Origin: Nocardioides oleivorans
Lineage (GTDB): Bacteria > Actinomycetota > Actinomycetes > Propionibacteriales > Nocardioidaceae
Length of the DNA: 64,000 nt
Assembly: GCF_004137255.1 (NCBI RefSeq)
Contig: NZ_SDWT01000001.1
Span: forward strand, 1,674,001 to 1,738,000
Direction: 5' to 3'
In this document: positions 9,125-17,542 of the stretch, piece by piece
Numbering within the stretch: the stretch's first letter is position 1
Layout: every line of letters starts with the position of its first letter
Made by a program: the position numbers and the translations under genes
The notes under the pieces: model-generated
The model's input: the letters and a program-made list of their open reading frames with translations, nothing else
What the model was told of the DNA's origin: nothing
The model's database searches: none

Positions 9125-10164
9125 GTGACACCCCCCGGTCGGCCGAGAGCCTCGAGGGCACCTGCGTGACCATCACCGGCGGCACCGGGTCGTTCGGGAC
9201 CGCGATGGCGCGACACCTCCTGACGAGCGGCGTGCGCCAGGTCAACATCTTCAGCCGTGACGAGGCGAAGCAGGACCAGATGCGCCGCGCCTTCAACGAC
9301 GAGCGTGTCCGCTTCTTCCTCGGCGACGTGCGCGACGCCGACTCCGTGCGCGCCGCCGTGACCGGCGCCGACTTCGTCTTCCACGCCGCAGCCCTCAAGC
9401 AGGTCCCGTCCTGCGAGTTCTTCCCCCAGCAGGCGGTCAAGACCAACGTCGTCGGCAGCCACAACGTCATCGAGACCGCCGCTGCTGCCGGCGTACGGTC
9501 CCTGGTCTGCCTCAGCACCGACAAGGCCGTCTACCCCGTCAACGCGATGGGGATGTCGAAGGCGCTGATGGAGAAGACCGCGCAGGCCTTCGCCCGCAAC
9601 AACCCGACGTCCGAGATGACGGTGTCTATCACCCGCTACGGCAACGTGATGTACTCCCGCGGCTCGGTGATCCCGGCCTTCGTGTCGCAGGTCAGGGCCG
9701 GCGAGCCGATGATCGTCACCGAGCCGACGATGACCCGCTTCCTGATGTCGCTGGCCGAGTCGGTCGACCTCGTCGAGCACGCGTTCTTCCACGCGAACCC
9801 CGGTGACCTGTTCGTCAAGAAGGCCCCGGCCTCGACGGTCGACACCCTGGCCCGGGCCGTCGCCGGCCTGTTCTCCGACGGCGAGGCGGACCTCCGTGTC
9901 ATCGGCACCCGCCACGGGGAGAAGCTGCACGAGACCCTCCTGAGCCGCGAGGAGATGATGCAGGCGGAGGACCAGGGCGACTACTTCAAGGTGCCGCTCG
10001 ACGCGCGCGGGCTCCAGTACGAGAAGTACTTCTCCGAGGGTGCGGGCGGGGTGCCCCAGGCACAGGACTACGCCTCGGACAACACCGAGCGCCTCGACAT
10101 CGCCGCCACGCAGGCCCTCCTGCGCACCCTTCCCGAGGTCGACGAGGAGCTGGCGCGACGATGA
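9121..10164 (+). CDS. UDP-GlcNAc 4,6-dehydratase/5-epimerase (CapE/FnlA/WbjB/WbvB-type)
   Basis: A soluble 347-aa SDR with TGGTGSFG near residue 20, the CLSTDKAVYP motif and NAMGMSKALME. This arrangement is characteristic of inverting dehydratases that start UDP-L-FucNAc or UDP-L-QuiNAc synthesis, rather than PseB alone. GTG 9121 overlaps the upstream TGA (GTGA), and the end overlaps the 2-epimerase ATG. With the 2-epimerase at 10161 and the RmlD-like reductase at 18602, it forms a complete three-enzyme route to an N-acetyl-L-aminosugar nucleotide. Confidence 0.85.
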   Translation: MSDTPRSAESLEGTCVTITGGTGSFGTAMARHLLTSGVRQVNIFSRDEAKQDQMRRAFNDERVRFFLGDVRDADSVRAAVTGADFVFHAAALKQVPSCEFFPQQAVKTNVVGSHNVIETAAAAGVRSLVCLSTDKAVYPVNAMGMSKALMEKTAQAFARNNPTSEMTVSITRYGNVMYSRGSVIPAFVSQVRAGEPMIVTEPTMTRFLMSLAESVDLVEHAFFHANPGDLFVKKAPASTVDTLARAVAGLFSDGEADLRVIGTRHGEKLHETLLSREEMMQAEDQGDYFKVPLDARGLQYEKYFSEGAGGVPQAQDYASDNTERLDIAATQALLRTLPEVDEELARR

Positions 10165-11276
10165 CCAAGGTCATGACGATCGTGGGCACGCGACCGGAGA
10201 TCATCCGGCTCTCGGAGACCATCAAGCTGCTCGACGAGACCGTCGAGCACGTGCTCGTCCACACGGGACAGAACTACGACTACTCGCTCAACCAGGTGTT
10301 CTTCGACGACCTGGGCCTGCGCGCGCCCGACCGCTTCATGGAGGTCGACACGACCTCGCTCGGCACCGTCCTGGGCGGGGTGCTGGTCAAGACGGAGGAG
10401 GCGCTGCTGGCGGAGCGTCCCGACGCCGTGCTCATCCTGGGGGACACCAACAGCTCGCTGGCCGCGGTGATCGCCAAGCGCATGAACGTCCCCGTCTACC
10501 ACATGGAGGCGGGCAACCGTTCCTTCGACGAGAACGTGCCCGAGGAGACCAACCGGCGGCTCGTCGACCACGTCGCCGACTTCAACCTCGTCTACACCGA
10601 GCACGCGCGTCGCAACCTCCTCGCCGAGGGGCTGCACCCGCAGCGGATCCTCAAGACGGGCTCGCCGATGCGGGAGGTGCTGCAGGCACACGCCGACGCC
10701 ATCGCCGGCTCCGATGTCCTGCACCGGCTCGGGCTCGAGCCCCGCCAGTACCTCCTCGTCAGCGCGCACCGCCAGGAGAACGTCGACAGCCCGTCCCGGC
10801 TCAACCGCCTGCTCGACTGCCTCGAGGCCGCGGTCCGCGCCACCGGTCGTACGGCCCTCGTCTCGACCCACCCGCGCACCCGCAAGCGCCTCGATGCGCT
10901 CGGTCGGGTGGTCGAGGGCGTGGAGTTCCACGACCCGCTGGGCTTCCACGACTACAACGCGCTGCAGAAGGACGCCTACTGCGTGCTGTCCGACTCGGGC
11001 ACGATCTCCGAGGAGTCGGCGCTCCTGGACTTCCCCGCGGTGACGCTGCGCGACTCGATCGAGCGCCCGGAGGCGCTGGACACCGCGTCGATCCTGATGA
11101 CCGGCCTCGACCCCGACATCGTCGTGGAGGCGATCGCCTTCGCCGTCTCCGACGACGACCGGGCCTCCCGCACCCCCGAGGACTACCGGATCGCGGACTG
11201 TGCACGCAGGACGGTCGGCTACATCCTCTCGACGCACGCTCGGCACGAGGGCTGGTTGGGCCTCCACCCGTCGTGA
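10161..11276 (+). CDS. UDP-N-acetyl-L-aminosugar 2-epimerase (FnlC/CapG/WbjD/WbvD-type)
   Basis: A 371-aa WecB-superfamily protein. The N-terminal VGTRPEIIRLSE, HTGQNYDYSLN, YHMEAGNRSFDENVPEE and YTEHARRNLL motifs match the CapG/FnlC branch, which inverts C2 of UDP-L-amino sugars, better than classical WecB acting on UDP-GlcNAc. C-terminal GT-B-fold residues include SAHRQEN and SDSGTISEE. It acts after the reductase step and is translationally coupled on both sides (ATGA upstream, GTGA downstream). The branch assignment is from memory of family motifs. Confidence 0.85.
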   Translation: MTKVMTIVGTRPEIIRLSETIKLLDETVEHVLVHTGQNYDYSLNQVFFDDLGLRAPDRFMEVDTTSLGTVLGGVLVKTEEALLAERPDAVLILGDTNSSLAAVIAKRMNVPVYHMEAGNRSFDENVPEETNRRLVDHVADFNLVYTEHARRNLLAEGLHPQRILKTGSPMREVLQAHADAIAGSDVLHRLGLEPRQYLLVSAHRQENVDSPSRLNRLLDCLEAAVRATGRTALVSTHPRTRKRLDALGRVVEGVEFHDPLGFHDYNALQKDAYCVLSDSGTISEESALLDFPAVTLRDSIERPEALDTASILMTGLDPDIVVEAIAFAVSDDDRASRTPEDYRIADCARRTVGYILSTHARHEGWLGLHPS

Positions 11277-12586
11277 CGGTGGTGACGCGGCACCCGTCCA
11301 GCGCAGCGAGCCGGCTGCGCAGCCCCTCCGTCGCCAGGATCCTGGCGCTGGGCATGACCTTCGCCTTCAGCCTGGTGGTCGGGCGGACCCTCGGCCCGCA
11401 CGACGCGGGCACCGTGTACGCCGCCGTGGTGGGCGTGAGCGCACTCGGGATGCTCGCCCGCTTCGGCACGGAGTACGCCGTCCTGCGCCACGGTTCCGCG
11501 CTCGTCGCGAGCCGGGCGCTGTCGCCGGCGGCGCTGCACTGGCCCTACCTGCTGCGCGTGTGCCTGCTCGGCTCGGTCGGCTGCAGCGCGGTGGCGGTCG
11601 CAGCGCTGCTCCTGGCGTCGCCGGACGACCGCACGGCTTACGTCGTGTTCGCCCTGTCCGTGCCGTTCCAGAGCCTCGGCGTCCTGGCATCCGCCCTGCT
11701 GCGGGCGAGCGGCCTGAGCGGTCGGGGAGCCTTCGCCGAGTTCGGCCTGGCCCAGGGGATCGCCGCCGCCGTCACGGTCGTGCTGGGCCTGACCGGGACG
11801 GCGGACCCGACACGGGTCGCGCTGGCGTTCACCGGGTCGTGGGTCGTGGTCTGCGCGTGGGCCTTCGTCGCCGCGCGCCCGGTCTGGCAGGCCGACGCCC
11901 ACGCGTCGGCCGTCGCGCGCCCGTCGATCGCCTCGCTCGGGGCGATGATGACCTCGTCGCTGATGTTCTACCTGCTCACCTGGTCGCCGATCGCGGTGCT
12001 GATGGTCGTCGCGACGCAGACCGACGTCGCCTGGTTCGGCGCCGCGGCCAGGTTCCCCACCCTCATCGCCCTCGTCCCGACGATCCAGCTGACGGCGGGC
12101 CTGCCGGTCATCGCCGCCCACGTCGCCAACCACCGGCTGGCCGAGACGAACGCCGAGCTGCGCGTGCTGAACGTCCGTGCGTCGGTGATCGCCCTGGTCG
12201 CCGGCGTCGGGCTCGTGGTGGCCGCACCGCTGGTCGTGTCGCTCTTCGGCCCCGGCTTCGGCGGCGCAGCCACGGTGCTGATGATCCTGGTGGTCGGGCA
12301 GGTGGGGGCCGTCATGCTCGGTCCCGCCTCGATCCTGCCCCTGGTTACCGGCTTCGAGCGCCATGCCATGGTGGCGCTCAGCGTGACGCTGCCCGGTGCC
12401 GTGCTCGTCGAGACACTGCTGGGCCTGCGCTGGGGCGCGGCCGGTGCAGCGGCCGGATGGTCGATCGCCATCTGCGCCTTCGGGCTCGCCATGGCCATCA
12501 CCCTCCGCCGTGGGGCGGGGATCACCTCGTACGTGACCATCGGAGGGCCAGCACGGTCCCGACGGCAGAATCTGGAGCACCCGTGA
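11273..12586 (+). CDS. Wzx-like polysaccharide flippase (MATE/MVF superfamily)
   Basis: A 437-aa polytopic protein with about 12-14 hydrophobic helices and a short basic N-terminus. The first helix region (ARILALGMTFAFSLVVGRTLGP) and overall layout match PST/RfbX-type flippases, which turn undecaprenyl-PP-linked repeat units across the membrane. The GTG at 11273 overlaps the preceding TGA; an in-frame GTG at 11282 is an alternative. Its place between sugar-nucleotide enzymes and a Wzy-like protein supports a Wzx/Wzy-dependent export route. Sequence similarity among flippases is low, so the call rests on topology and context. Confidence 0.75.
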   Translation: MTVVTRHPSSAASRLRSPSVARILALGMTFAFSLVVGRTLGPHDAGTVYAAVVGVSALGMLARFGTEYAVLRHGSALVASRALSPAALHWPYLLRVCLLGSVGCSAVAVAALLLASPDDRTAYVVFALSVPFQSLGVLASALLRASGLSGRGAFAEFGLAQGIAAAVTVVLGLTGTADPTRVALAFTGSWVVVCAWAFVAARPVWQADAHASAVARPSIASLGAMMTSSLMFYLLTWSPIAVLMVVATQTDVAWFGAAARFPTLIALVPTIQLTAGLPVIAAHVANHRLAETNAELRVLNVRASVIALVAGVGLVVAAPLVVSLFGPGFGGAATVLMILVVGQVGAVMLGPASILPLVTGFERHAMVALSVTLPGAVLVETLLGLRWGAAGAAAGWSIAICAFGLAMAITLRRGAGITSYVTIGGPARSRRQNLEHP

Positions 12587-13953
12587 GCGACCTCTCGAAG
12601 CACTCGACGACCGACGCCCACCCGCGTCCCGGGCACGAGCCGGACGGGGAGGTGTCGACGCGTGCGGACCGGCTGGTCGGCGCGGTGTTCCTCATCGCCG
12701 TGCTGCCCCTCTTCGTCGACGCCGCGCAACGGACGATGCCGGTGTTCCAGCTCGTCACGGGCTTCGGGGAGCCCGACGCCGCGGGCAGCCGCCTGCACCT
12801 CGTGCTCCCCCTCGTCGCGGTGCTCGCGGTCGTGGGCCTGCTGCGGAGGCGACCCAGCCTGCGCCGCCCGCTTCCCGTCCTCGTGCTGCTGATGGTGCTG
12901 GGCTTCACGATCTCCATCGCGTGGGGCCTCTCCCAAGGCGCGGGGCTCGTGGGCCTGGTGTTCTTCGTCCAGACCATCGTCCCGCTGGTCGCCTGGCTCG
13001 CCGCCTACCGGGTGTCGCCCGCGCCACGCACGGTGGCCCGTGCCGTCATGGTGGGAGTGCTGGTGGTGGTCGTCATCGCCCTCGGCTACACGCTCCTCGA
13101 CGGCGGCATCGACAACGCCTACTACTCCTCCATCGCCCTCGAGGACCCGTTCCCCCAGTACCGCGCCTACTTCCCCGCGCTCGTGGCCCTCGCGATCGCC
13201 CTGGCGGTCGCCCACGTCCGCACCGACCGGGTCCTCTCCGTGGCCACGATCGTCGGCTGCCTCTGCCTGCTGCCCGTCATGTGGTCGCGCGCGGGCATCT
13301 TGATGGTCGTGGTCGCGTTCGTCGCCTCGATCTTCTTCTGCCACTTCCGGGGACTGACGTGGCGTCGCCGGGTCGGGGTTGCCGTCGTGACCGCCGTCGT
13401 GCTCGGTGCCGTGGGAGCGGCGACCGTCACCGTCGGCCTGACCGAGCAGCGCACCCGCCTCAACGACCTCCAGGCCTCCGACAGCGACCGGATCGCGCTG
13501 GCGGAGGAGTCGTCGGAACGCATCGCGAGCAACCCGTTCGTGGGTGACGCGTTCAGGACCCACGGCTCGGACCTGGTCGGCGGAGCCGTCGCCAACTTCG
13601 ACCGGCTCTTCCCCTCGCACAACCAGTACCTCGACTTCGGGATCCGTGGCGGGCTGCCCGCACTTCTCCTGCTGGTCGCGTTCCTGGCGCTGACGTCCTG
13701 GCTGCTGTTCTGGCGGTGGATCAGGAGCGATCCCGCCGAGTTCAACCCCTTCTACGGCGCCGTCCTGGCCTTCCTGATGGCCCTGATCCCCGCCGGGCTC
13801 ACCGAGCTCTACATCAGCCAGACCTGGACGGGGGTCGCGATCATGCTCGTCCTGGGGGCCGCGGCCCGCCAGCTCGAGCTCGATCGCCTGGTCGTCCGCT
13901 CGGGCGACGCCACGGCGGGCGTGGAGTCGTACGAGCCGTCCGGGAGGAGCTGA
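12583..13953 (+). CDS. Wzy-like polysaccharide polymerase / O-antigen-ligase-family membrane protein
   Basis: A 456-aa protein with a hydrophilic 25-residue N-terminus, then about ten or eleven membrane helices. A large extracellular loop between the last helices includes the ER(I)ASNPFVGDAF and PSHNQYLDFGIRGG region, which resembles the conserved loop of O-antigen ligase/Wzy proteins (the H in SHNQ is typical). GTG 12583 overlaps the flippase stop. It probably polymerises the repeat unit. A second protein of this broad family lies at 19550-20944, so polymerase and ligase roles cannot be assigned with certainty. Confidence 0.7.
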   Translation: MSDLSKHSTTDAHPRPGHEPDGEVSTRADRLVGAVFLIAVLPLFVDAAQRTMPVFQLVTGFGEPDAAGSRLHLVLPLVAVLAVVGLLRRRPSLRRPLPVLVLLMVLGFTISIAWGLSQGAGLVGLVFFVQTIVPLVAWLAAYRVSPAPRTVARAVMVGVLVVVVIALGYTLLDGGIDNAYYSSIALEDPFPQYRAYFPALVALAIALAVAHVRTDRVLSVATIVGCLCLLPVMWSRAGILMVVVAFVASIFFCHFRGLTWRRRVGVAVVTAVVLGAVGAATVTVGLTEQRTRLNDLQASDSDRIALAEESSERIASNPFVGDAFRTHGSDLVGGAVANFDRLFPSHNQYLDFGIRGGLPALLLLVAFLALTSWLLFWRWIRSDPAEFNPFYGAVLAFLMALIPAGLTELYISQTWTGVAIMLVLGAAARQLELDRLVVRSGDATAGVESYEPSGRS

Positions 13954-13956
13954 CCC

Positions 13957-15783
13957 GTGCGCATCCTTCTCGTCACGCAGTGGTTCGACCCCGAGCCCAC
14001 CTTCAAGGGACTGCTCTTCGCCAAGGAGCTGCAGCGCCTGGGCCACGAGGTGGAGGTGCTCACCGGCTTCCCCAACTACCCCGGCGGCCGGGTCTACGAC
14101 GGCTACCGCATCCGTCCGTTCGAGCGCACCGAGGTCGACGGAGTGCCGGTGACGCGCGTGGCGCTCTACCCCAGCCACGACGGCTCGGGCGTGCGCCGCC
14201 TGATGAACTACGGCACGTTCGCCGTCTCGGCCGCCCTGGCGGCACTCGTGGCGCGTCGTCCCGACGTGGCCTACGTCTACCACCCGCCCGGCACCATCGC
14301 CCTCCCCGCGATGGCACTGCGGGTGCTGCGTGGCGTGCCGTTCGTCTACGACGTGCACGACCTCTGGCCCGACACCCTCTCCTCCACGGGCATGGTGTCC
14401 TCGGGCGGCGCCCTGGGCCTGGTCGGTGCCGGGATGAAGTGGGTCTACCGCCTGGCCAGCGAGGTGGTGGTGATCTCGGAGGGGTTCCGTGGGCGGCTGC
14501 GCGAGCGCGGCGTGCCCGACGAGAAGATCACCGTCATCCCCACCTGGACCTACGAGGACGACATCGCCGGCGCGGCGGCACCTGCGCCGGACGGCGGACC
14601 CTTCACGGTCGTGTTCGCCGGCACGATGGGCAAGGCCCAGGCCCTCGACACCGTCCTGGACGCGGCGGTGCTGCTGCAGTCCGATGCGGTGCGGTTCGTG
14701 ATGGTCGGGGGCGGGATCGAGGTCGAGCGCCTGACGTCCCGCGTGCGGGACGAGCGCATCACCAACGTCACGTTCCTCCCGCGTCGTCCTCCGTCCGAGA
14801 TCGGCGAGGTGCTCGCCTCCGCCGACGCGCTGCTCGTGCACCTCCGCAAGGACCCGCTCTTCGAGATCACGGTCCCGTCCAAGACGCAGGCCTACATGGT
14901 GGCGGGCAAGCCGATCCTCATGGGCGTGTCCGGTGACGCCACGCAGATGGTCGAGGACGCCGGTGCCGGGGTCTGCTTCGAGCCCGAGGACCCTGCCGCG
15001 CTTGCGCACGCGGTGCGTCGGCTGGCGGCCCTCCCGTCCGACGACCTGGCCGCCATGGGCACGCGCGGCAAGGACTTCTACCAGGAGAACCTCTCCCTGG
15101 CGGTGGGTGCCGGCCGACTCGTCGAGGTGCTCGACCGGGGCAGCCGCTCCCGGCACCGCTTCGAGCGCACCAAGCGTGTCGCCGACATCGTCGGGTCGGG
15201 TGCGGCCCTGTCGGTGTTCGCCCTCCCGATGGGGGTGGTCGCCGTGGCTGTCAGGCGCAAGCTGGGCACCCCGGTGATCTTCCGCCAGGAGCGGCCCGGG
15301 CGACACGGCGAGCCGTTCACGATGGTGAAGTTCCGCACGATGACCGACGCCGTGGACGAGGACGGAGAGCTGCTGCCCGACAGCCAGCGGCTGACGAAGT
15401 TCGGCACGTTCCTGCGGCTGACGAGCCTCGACGAGCTGCCGGAGCTGGTCAACGTCCTGCGCGGCGAGATGTCCCTCGTGGGCCCCAGGCCGCTGCTCAC
15501 CCGCTACACGGAGTTCTTCACCGAGTCGGAGAGGCGACGCCTCGACGTCCGGCCGGGGATCACGGGGTTGGCGCAGGTGCGCGGCCGGAACCTGGCCTCG
15601 TGGGACGAGCGCCTCGCGATGGACGTCGAGTACGTCGAGAAGATCTCGCCCTGGTTCGACCTGCGCGTCATCGCCGAGACGGTCGTCGGGGTGTTCCGCA
15701 GGTCGGGCGCGGTGGCCGACCCCGAGTCGATCATGCAGAACCTCGACGACGCGAGGCGGAGTCGCGCGGGAGCCCCGTCATGA
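13957..15783 (+). CDS. Fusion of GT4 glycosyltransferase and small phosphoglycosyl transferase
   Basis: The product is 608 aa with two domains. Residues 1-~390 form a GT-B glycosyltransferase resembling WbuB/GT4 (N-terminal LVTQWFDPEPTFKG, VYDVHDLWPD, and a donor-site stretch ending near CFEPEDPAALA). Residues ~400-608 form a PglC/WcaJ-type monotopic phosphoglycosyl transferase. That part has a re-entrant hydrophobic segment (~408-428), KFRTMTDAV, the catalytic D492-E493 dyad in SLDELPEL, and GPRPLL. One polypeptide would thus load the first sugar phosphate onto undecaprenyl phosphate and add a second sugar. The GTG start has GGGAGGAGC 7 nt upstream. The frame is continuous, with no sign of a frameshift. 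Confidence 0.85.
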   Translation: MRILLVTQWFDPEPTFKGLLFAKELQRLGHEVEVLTGFPNYPGGRVYDGYRIRPFERTEVDGVPVTRVALYPSHDGSGVRRLMNYGTFAVSAALAALVARRPDVAYVYHPPGTIALPAMALRVLRGVPFVYDVHDLWPDTLSSTGMVSSGGALGLVGAGMKWVYRLASEVVVISEGFRGRLRERGVPDEKITVIPTWTYEDDIAGAAAPAPDGGPFTVVFAGTMGKAQALDTVLDAAVLLQSDAVRFVMVGGGIEVERLTSRVRDERITNVTFLPRRPPSEIGEVLASADALLVHLRKDPLFEITVPSKTQAYMVAGKPILMGVSGDATQMVEDAGAGVCFEPEDPAALAHAVRRLAALPSDDLAAMGTRGKDFYQENLSLAVGAGRLVEVLDRGSRSRHRFERTKRVADIVGSGAALSVFALPMGVVAVAVRRKLGTPVIFRQERPGRHGEPFTMVKFRTMTDAVDEDGELLPDSQRLTKFGTFLRLTSLDELPELVNVLRGEMSLVGPRPLLTRYTEFFTESERRRLDVRPGITGLAQVRGRNLASWDERLAMDVEYVEKISPWFDLRVIAETVVGVFRRSGAVADPESIMQNLDDARRSRAGAPS

Positions 15784-16577
15784 CGTCGGACGTGCGGGTG
15801 AGGCCGGCCGTCGCTACGGACGTCGGCTGGCTCGCCGAGGTCAGCCGCGCGTCGTTCGCGTCCCGCCTGCACCCCTTCCTCATCTCGGCGCAGCCCGGCA
15901 TCGACCGCTTCTGGGAGGTCGTGCTCTCCCACCCCGCCGCGTTCCCGGGGCGCAGCTTCCTCGTGGCCGAGACCGACGAGGACGGGCGGATCGGCTTCGT
16001 CGACCTCCAGGTCGTCGACCCCGGCACCGCACACCTGTCGTACGTCTGCGTCACCGAGCCCGCGCGCGGCCGGGGTGTCGCCGGGACGCTGTTGCGCGAC
16101 TACCTGCACCGGAACCCCGACGTGGTCTCGATGCAGCTCGACGTGTTCGACGACAACGCGTCGGCCCGGGCTCTCTACGACCGACTGGGGTTCGAGTCCG
16201 TCGCGACCACCACGTGGTGGGTGGCCGACCTCCCCCGCGCGCGTCGCGCCGCAGCGGGCACACGGGTGCAGGGGCTGCACGCGGCCACCGCCTGGCTGGA
16301 CACGTACGGCTTCGCGGAGCTCGCGGTCGCCGTCGACGACGCGATCATGCCCCTCGCGCGACCGAGCCGGTCGGTCCTGCGCTGCCCCGACCCCGCGCTC
16401 CTCCTGCAGCCGGCGGTGCTGGCGGCGGTGGTGGACGAGTTGCCCGAGCTCTCGGAGGTGCTCGTGACGCTCGAGGGCGACGAGCCGCCCCCCAGCGACA
16501 TCGGCCCGCTCCGGCAGGTGAACCGCTCGATCAGGATGACAGCCAGCGATGTCCGCACGAGATGGGAGCCGATGTGA
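15780..16577 (+). CDS. GNAT-family N-acetyltransferase with C-terminal extension
   Basis: A 265-aa protein. Residues ~5-150 form a GNAT fold with the acetyl-CoA loop ARGRGVAGTLL near residue 95 and the LYDRLGFE helix near 135. The remaining ~110 residues have no recognised domain. The start overlaps the upstream stop (ATGA) and the end overlaps the next GTG. Within this locus it could acylate the amino sugar produced by the aminotransferase, as PglD-type enzymes do, though PglD is a different (left-handed helix) fold. The acceptor is therefore unknown. Confidence 0.75.
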   Translation: MTSDVRVRPAVATDVGWLAEVSRASFASRLHPFLISAQPGIDRFWEVVLSHPAAFPGRSFLVAETDEDGRIGFVDLQVVDPGTAHLSYVCVTEPARGRGVAGTLLRDYLHRNPDVVSMQLDVFDDNASARALYDRLGFESVATTTWWVADLPRARRAAAGTRVQGLHAATAWLDTYGFAELAVAVDDAIMPLARPSRSVLRCPDPALLLQPAVLAAVVDELPELSEVLVTLEGDEPPPSDIGPLRQVNRSIRMTASDVRTRWEPM

Positions 16578-17542
16578 CAACCGGGATCAGCAAGACGGCC
16601 GTGGACCCGACCGGGTTCTCCACCCCGTGCCTGTTCTACAGCGCGGCCCGGGAGGGGATGCAGGACCTGCTGGCACAGCCGGAGGTGTGGCGGTCGTCCC
16701 CACGTCGCATCCTGCTCCCCGCGTTCATCGGATGGTCGGCCAACGAGGGAAGCGGCGTGTTCGACCCCGTCAGCGGTCTGGGGCTGGAGCCGGGCTTCTA
16801 CGACCTGGGCGACGACCTCGCCGTCGACCTCGCCTCCCTCGAGCGGTGCCTGTCCGACCAGCACTACGACGTGGTCGTCGTCATCCACTACTTCGGCAGG
16901 ACGGAGCGCTCGATCGAGCGCGTCCGCGCGCTGACCGACGAGCACGGCGCGCTCCTGCTCGAGGACCTGGCGCACGCGTGGTTCACGCACGTCCTGGGCG
17001 GACCGGCAGGCCGGACGGGCGAGGTCTCGCTCTACTCGCTGCACAAGATGCTGCCGATGCCGCAGGCGCAGGGCGGGATGATCGCCTATCGCAACCCCGC
17101 CCGGATCACCGGCCAGCAGGAGACCGCGCGCGAGCTGGCGCGGCACGTCCTGGACCACGACGCCCTCTCGATCGCCGGACGTCGGCAGGAGAACTTCCGC
17201 ACGCTCACGGCCCTGCTCGAGGCGATGCCCGAGCACGGCGCGGCCTTCGAGCTCATGTGGCCGCACCTGGACGCTGACGACGCGCCCCAGACGCTTCCGG
17301 CGCGCATCCTCGGTCCGGGGCGCGAGAACCGCGACCACGTGTACGCCTCGATGAACGCCGACGGCTACGGGATGGTGAGCCTCTACCACACGCTCATCGC
17401 CGAGCTGCACGAGCACGAGGCGATGGTGGACCTGTCCCGGCACATCATCAACTTCCCCGTCCACCAGGACGTCGCACCGGAGGACTATCCCGGTCTCGTC
17501 GACAGCTTCTCCCGGGCGCTGGCGTCCCTGCCGGCACGATGA
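16574..17542 (+). CDS. Short DegT/DnrJ-type PLP aminotransferase-like protein
   Basis: A 322-aa protein, shorter than typical DegT enzymes (370-400 aa). It keeps the core: VVVIHYFGR, LLLEDLAHAWF in the cofactor-binding region, and the PLP lysine K158 in LYSLHKMLPMPQ followed by QGG. I prefer the GTG at 16574, which overlaps the upstream TGA and has GGGAG 5 nt before it, over the ATG at 16562. It is flanked by a GNAT protein and a FemAB-like protein in coupled translation. It probably aminates a keto sugar or a non-sugar acyl group destined for the polysaccharide; which one is not clear. Confidence 0.7.
   Translation: MTTGISKTAVDPTGFSTPCLFYSAAREGMQDLLAQPEVWRSSPRRILLPAFIGWSANEGSGVFDPVSGLGLEPGFYDLGDDLAVDLASLERCLSDQHYDVVVVIHYFGRTERSIERVRALTDEHGALLLEDLAHAWFTHVLGGPAGRTGEVSLYSLHKMLPMPQAQGGMIAYRNPARITGQQETARELARHVLDHDALSIAGRRQENFRTLTALLEAMPEHGAAFELMWPHLDADDAPQTLPARILGPGRENRDHVYASMNADGYGMVSLYHTLIAELHEHEAMVDLSRHIINFPVHQDVAPEDYPGLVDSFSRALASLPAR

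Noticed and set aside
11968..15306. 1112-aa minus-strand open frame opposite the polysaccharide operon
   Set aside because: Composition is Arg/His/Gly/Glu-biased and it lies wholly opposite the Wzx, Wzy and GT genes, which have clear families. It is a shadow.
13957..15783. Two separate genes joined by a sequencing frameshift
   Set aside because: Both domains are in one uninterrupted frame, and no ribosome site with start codon is evident at the junction near residue 395-405.
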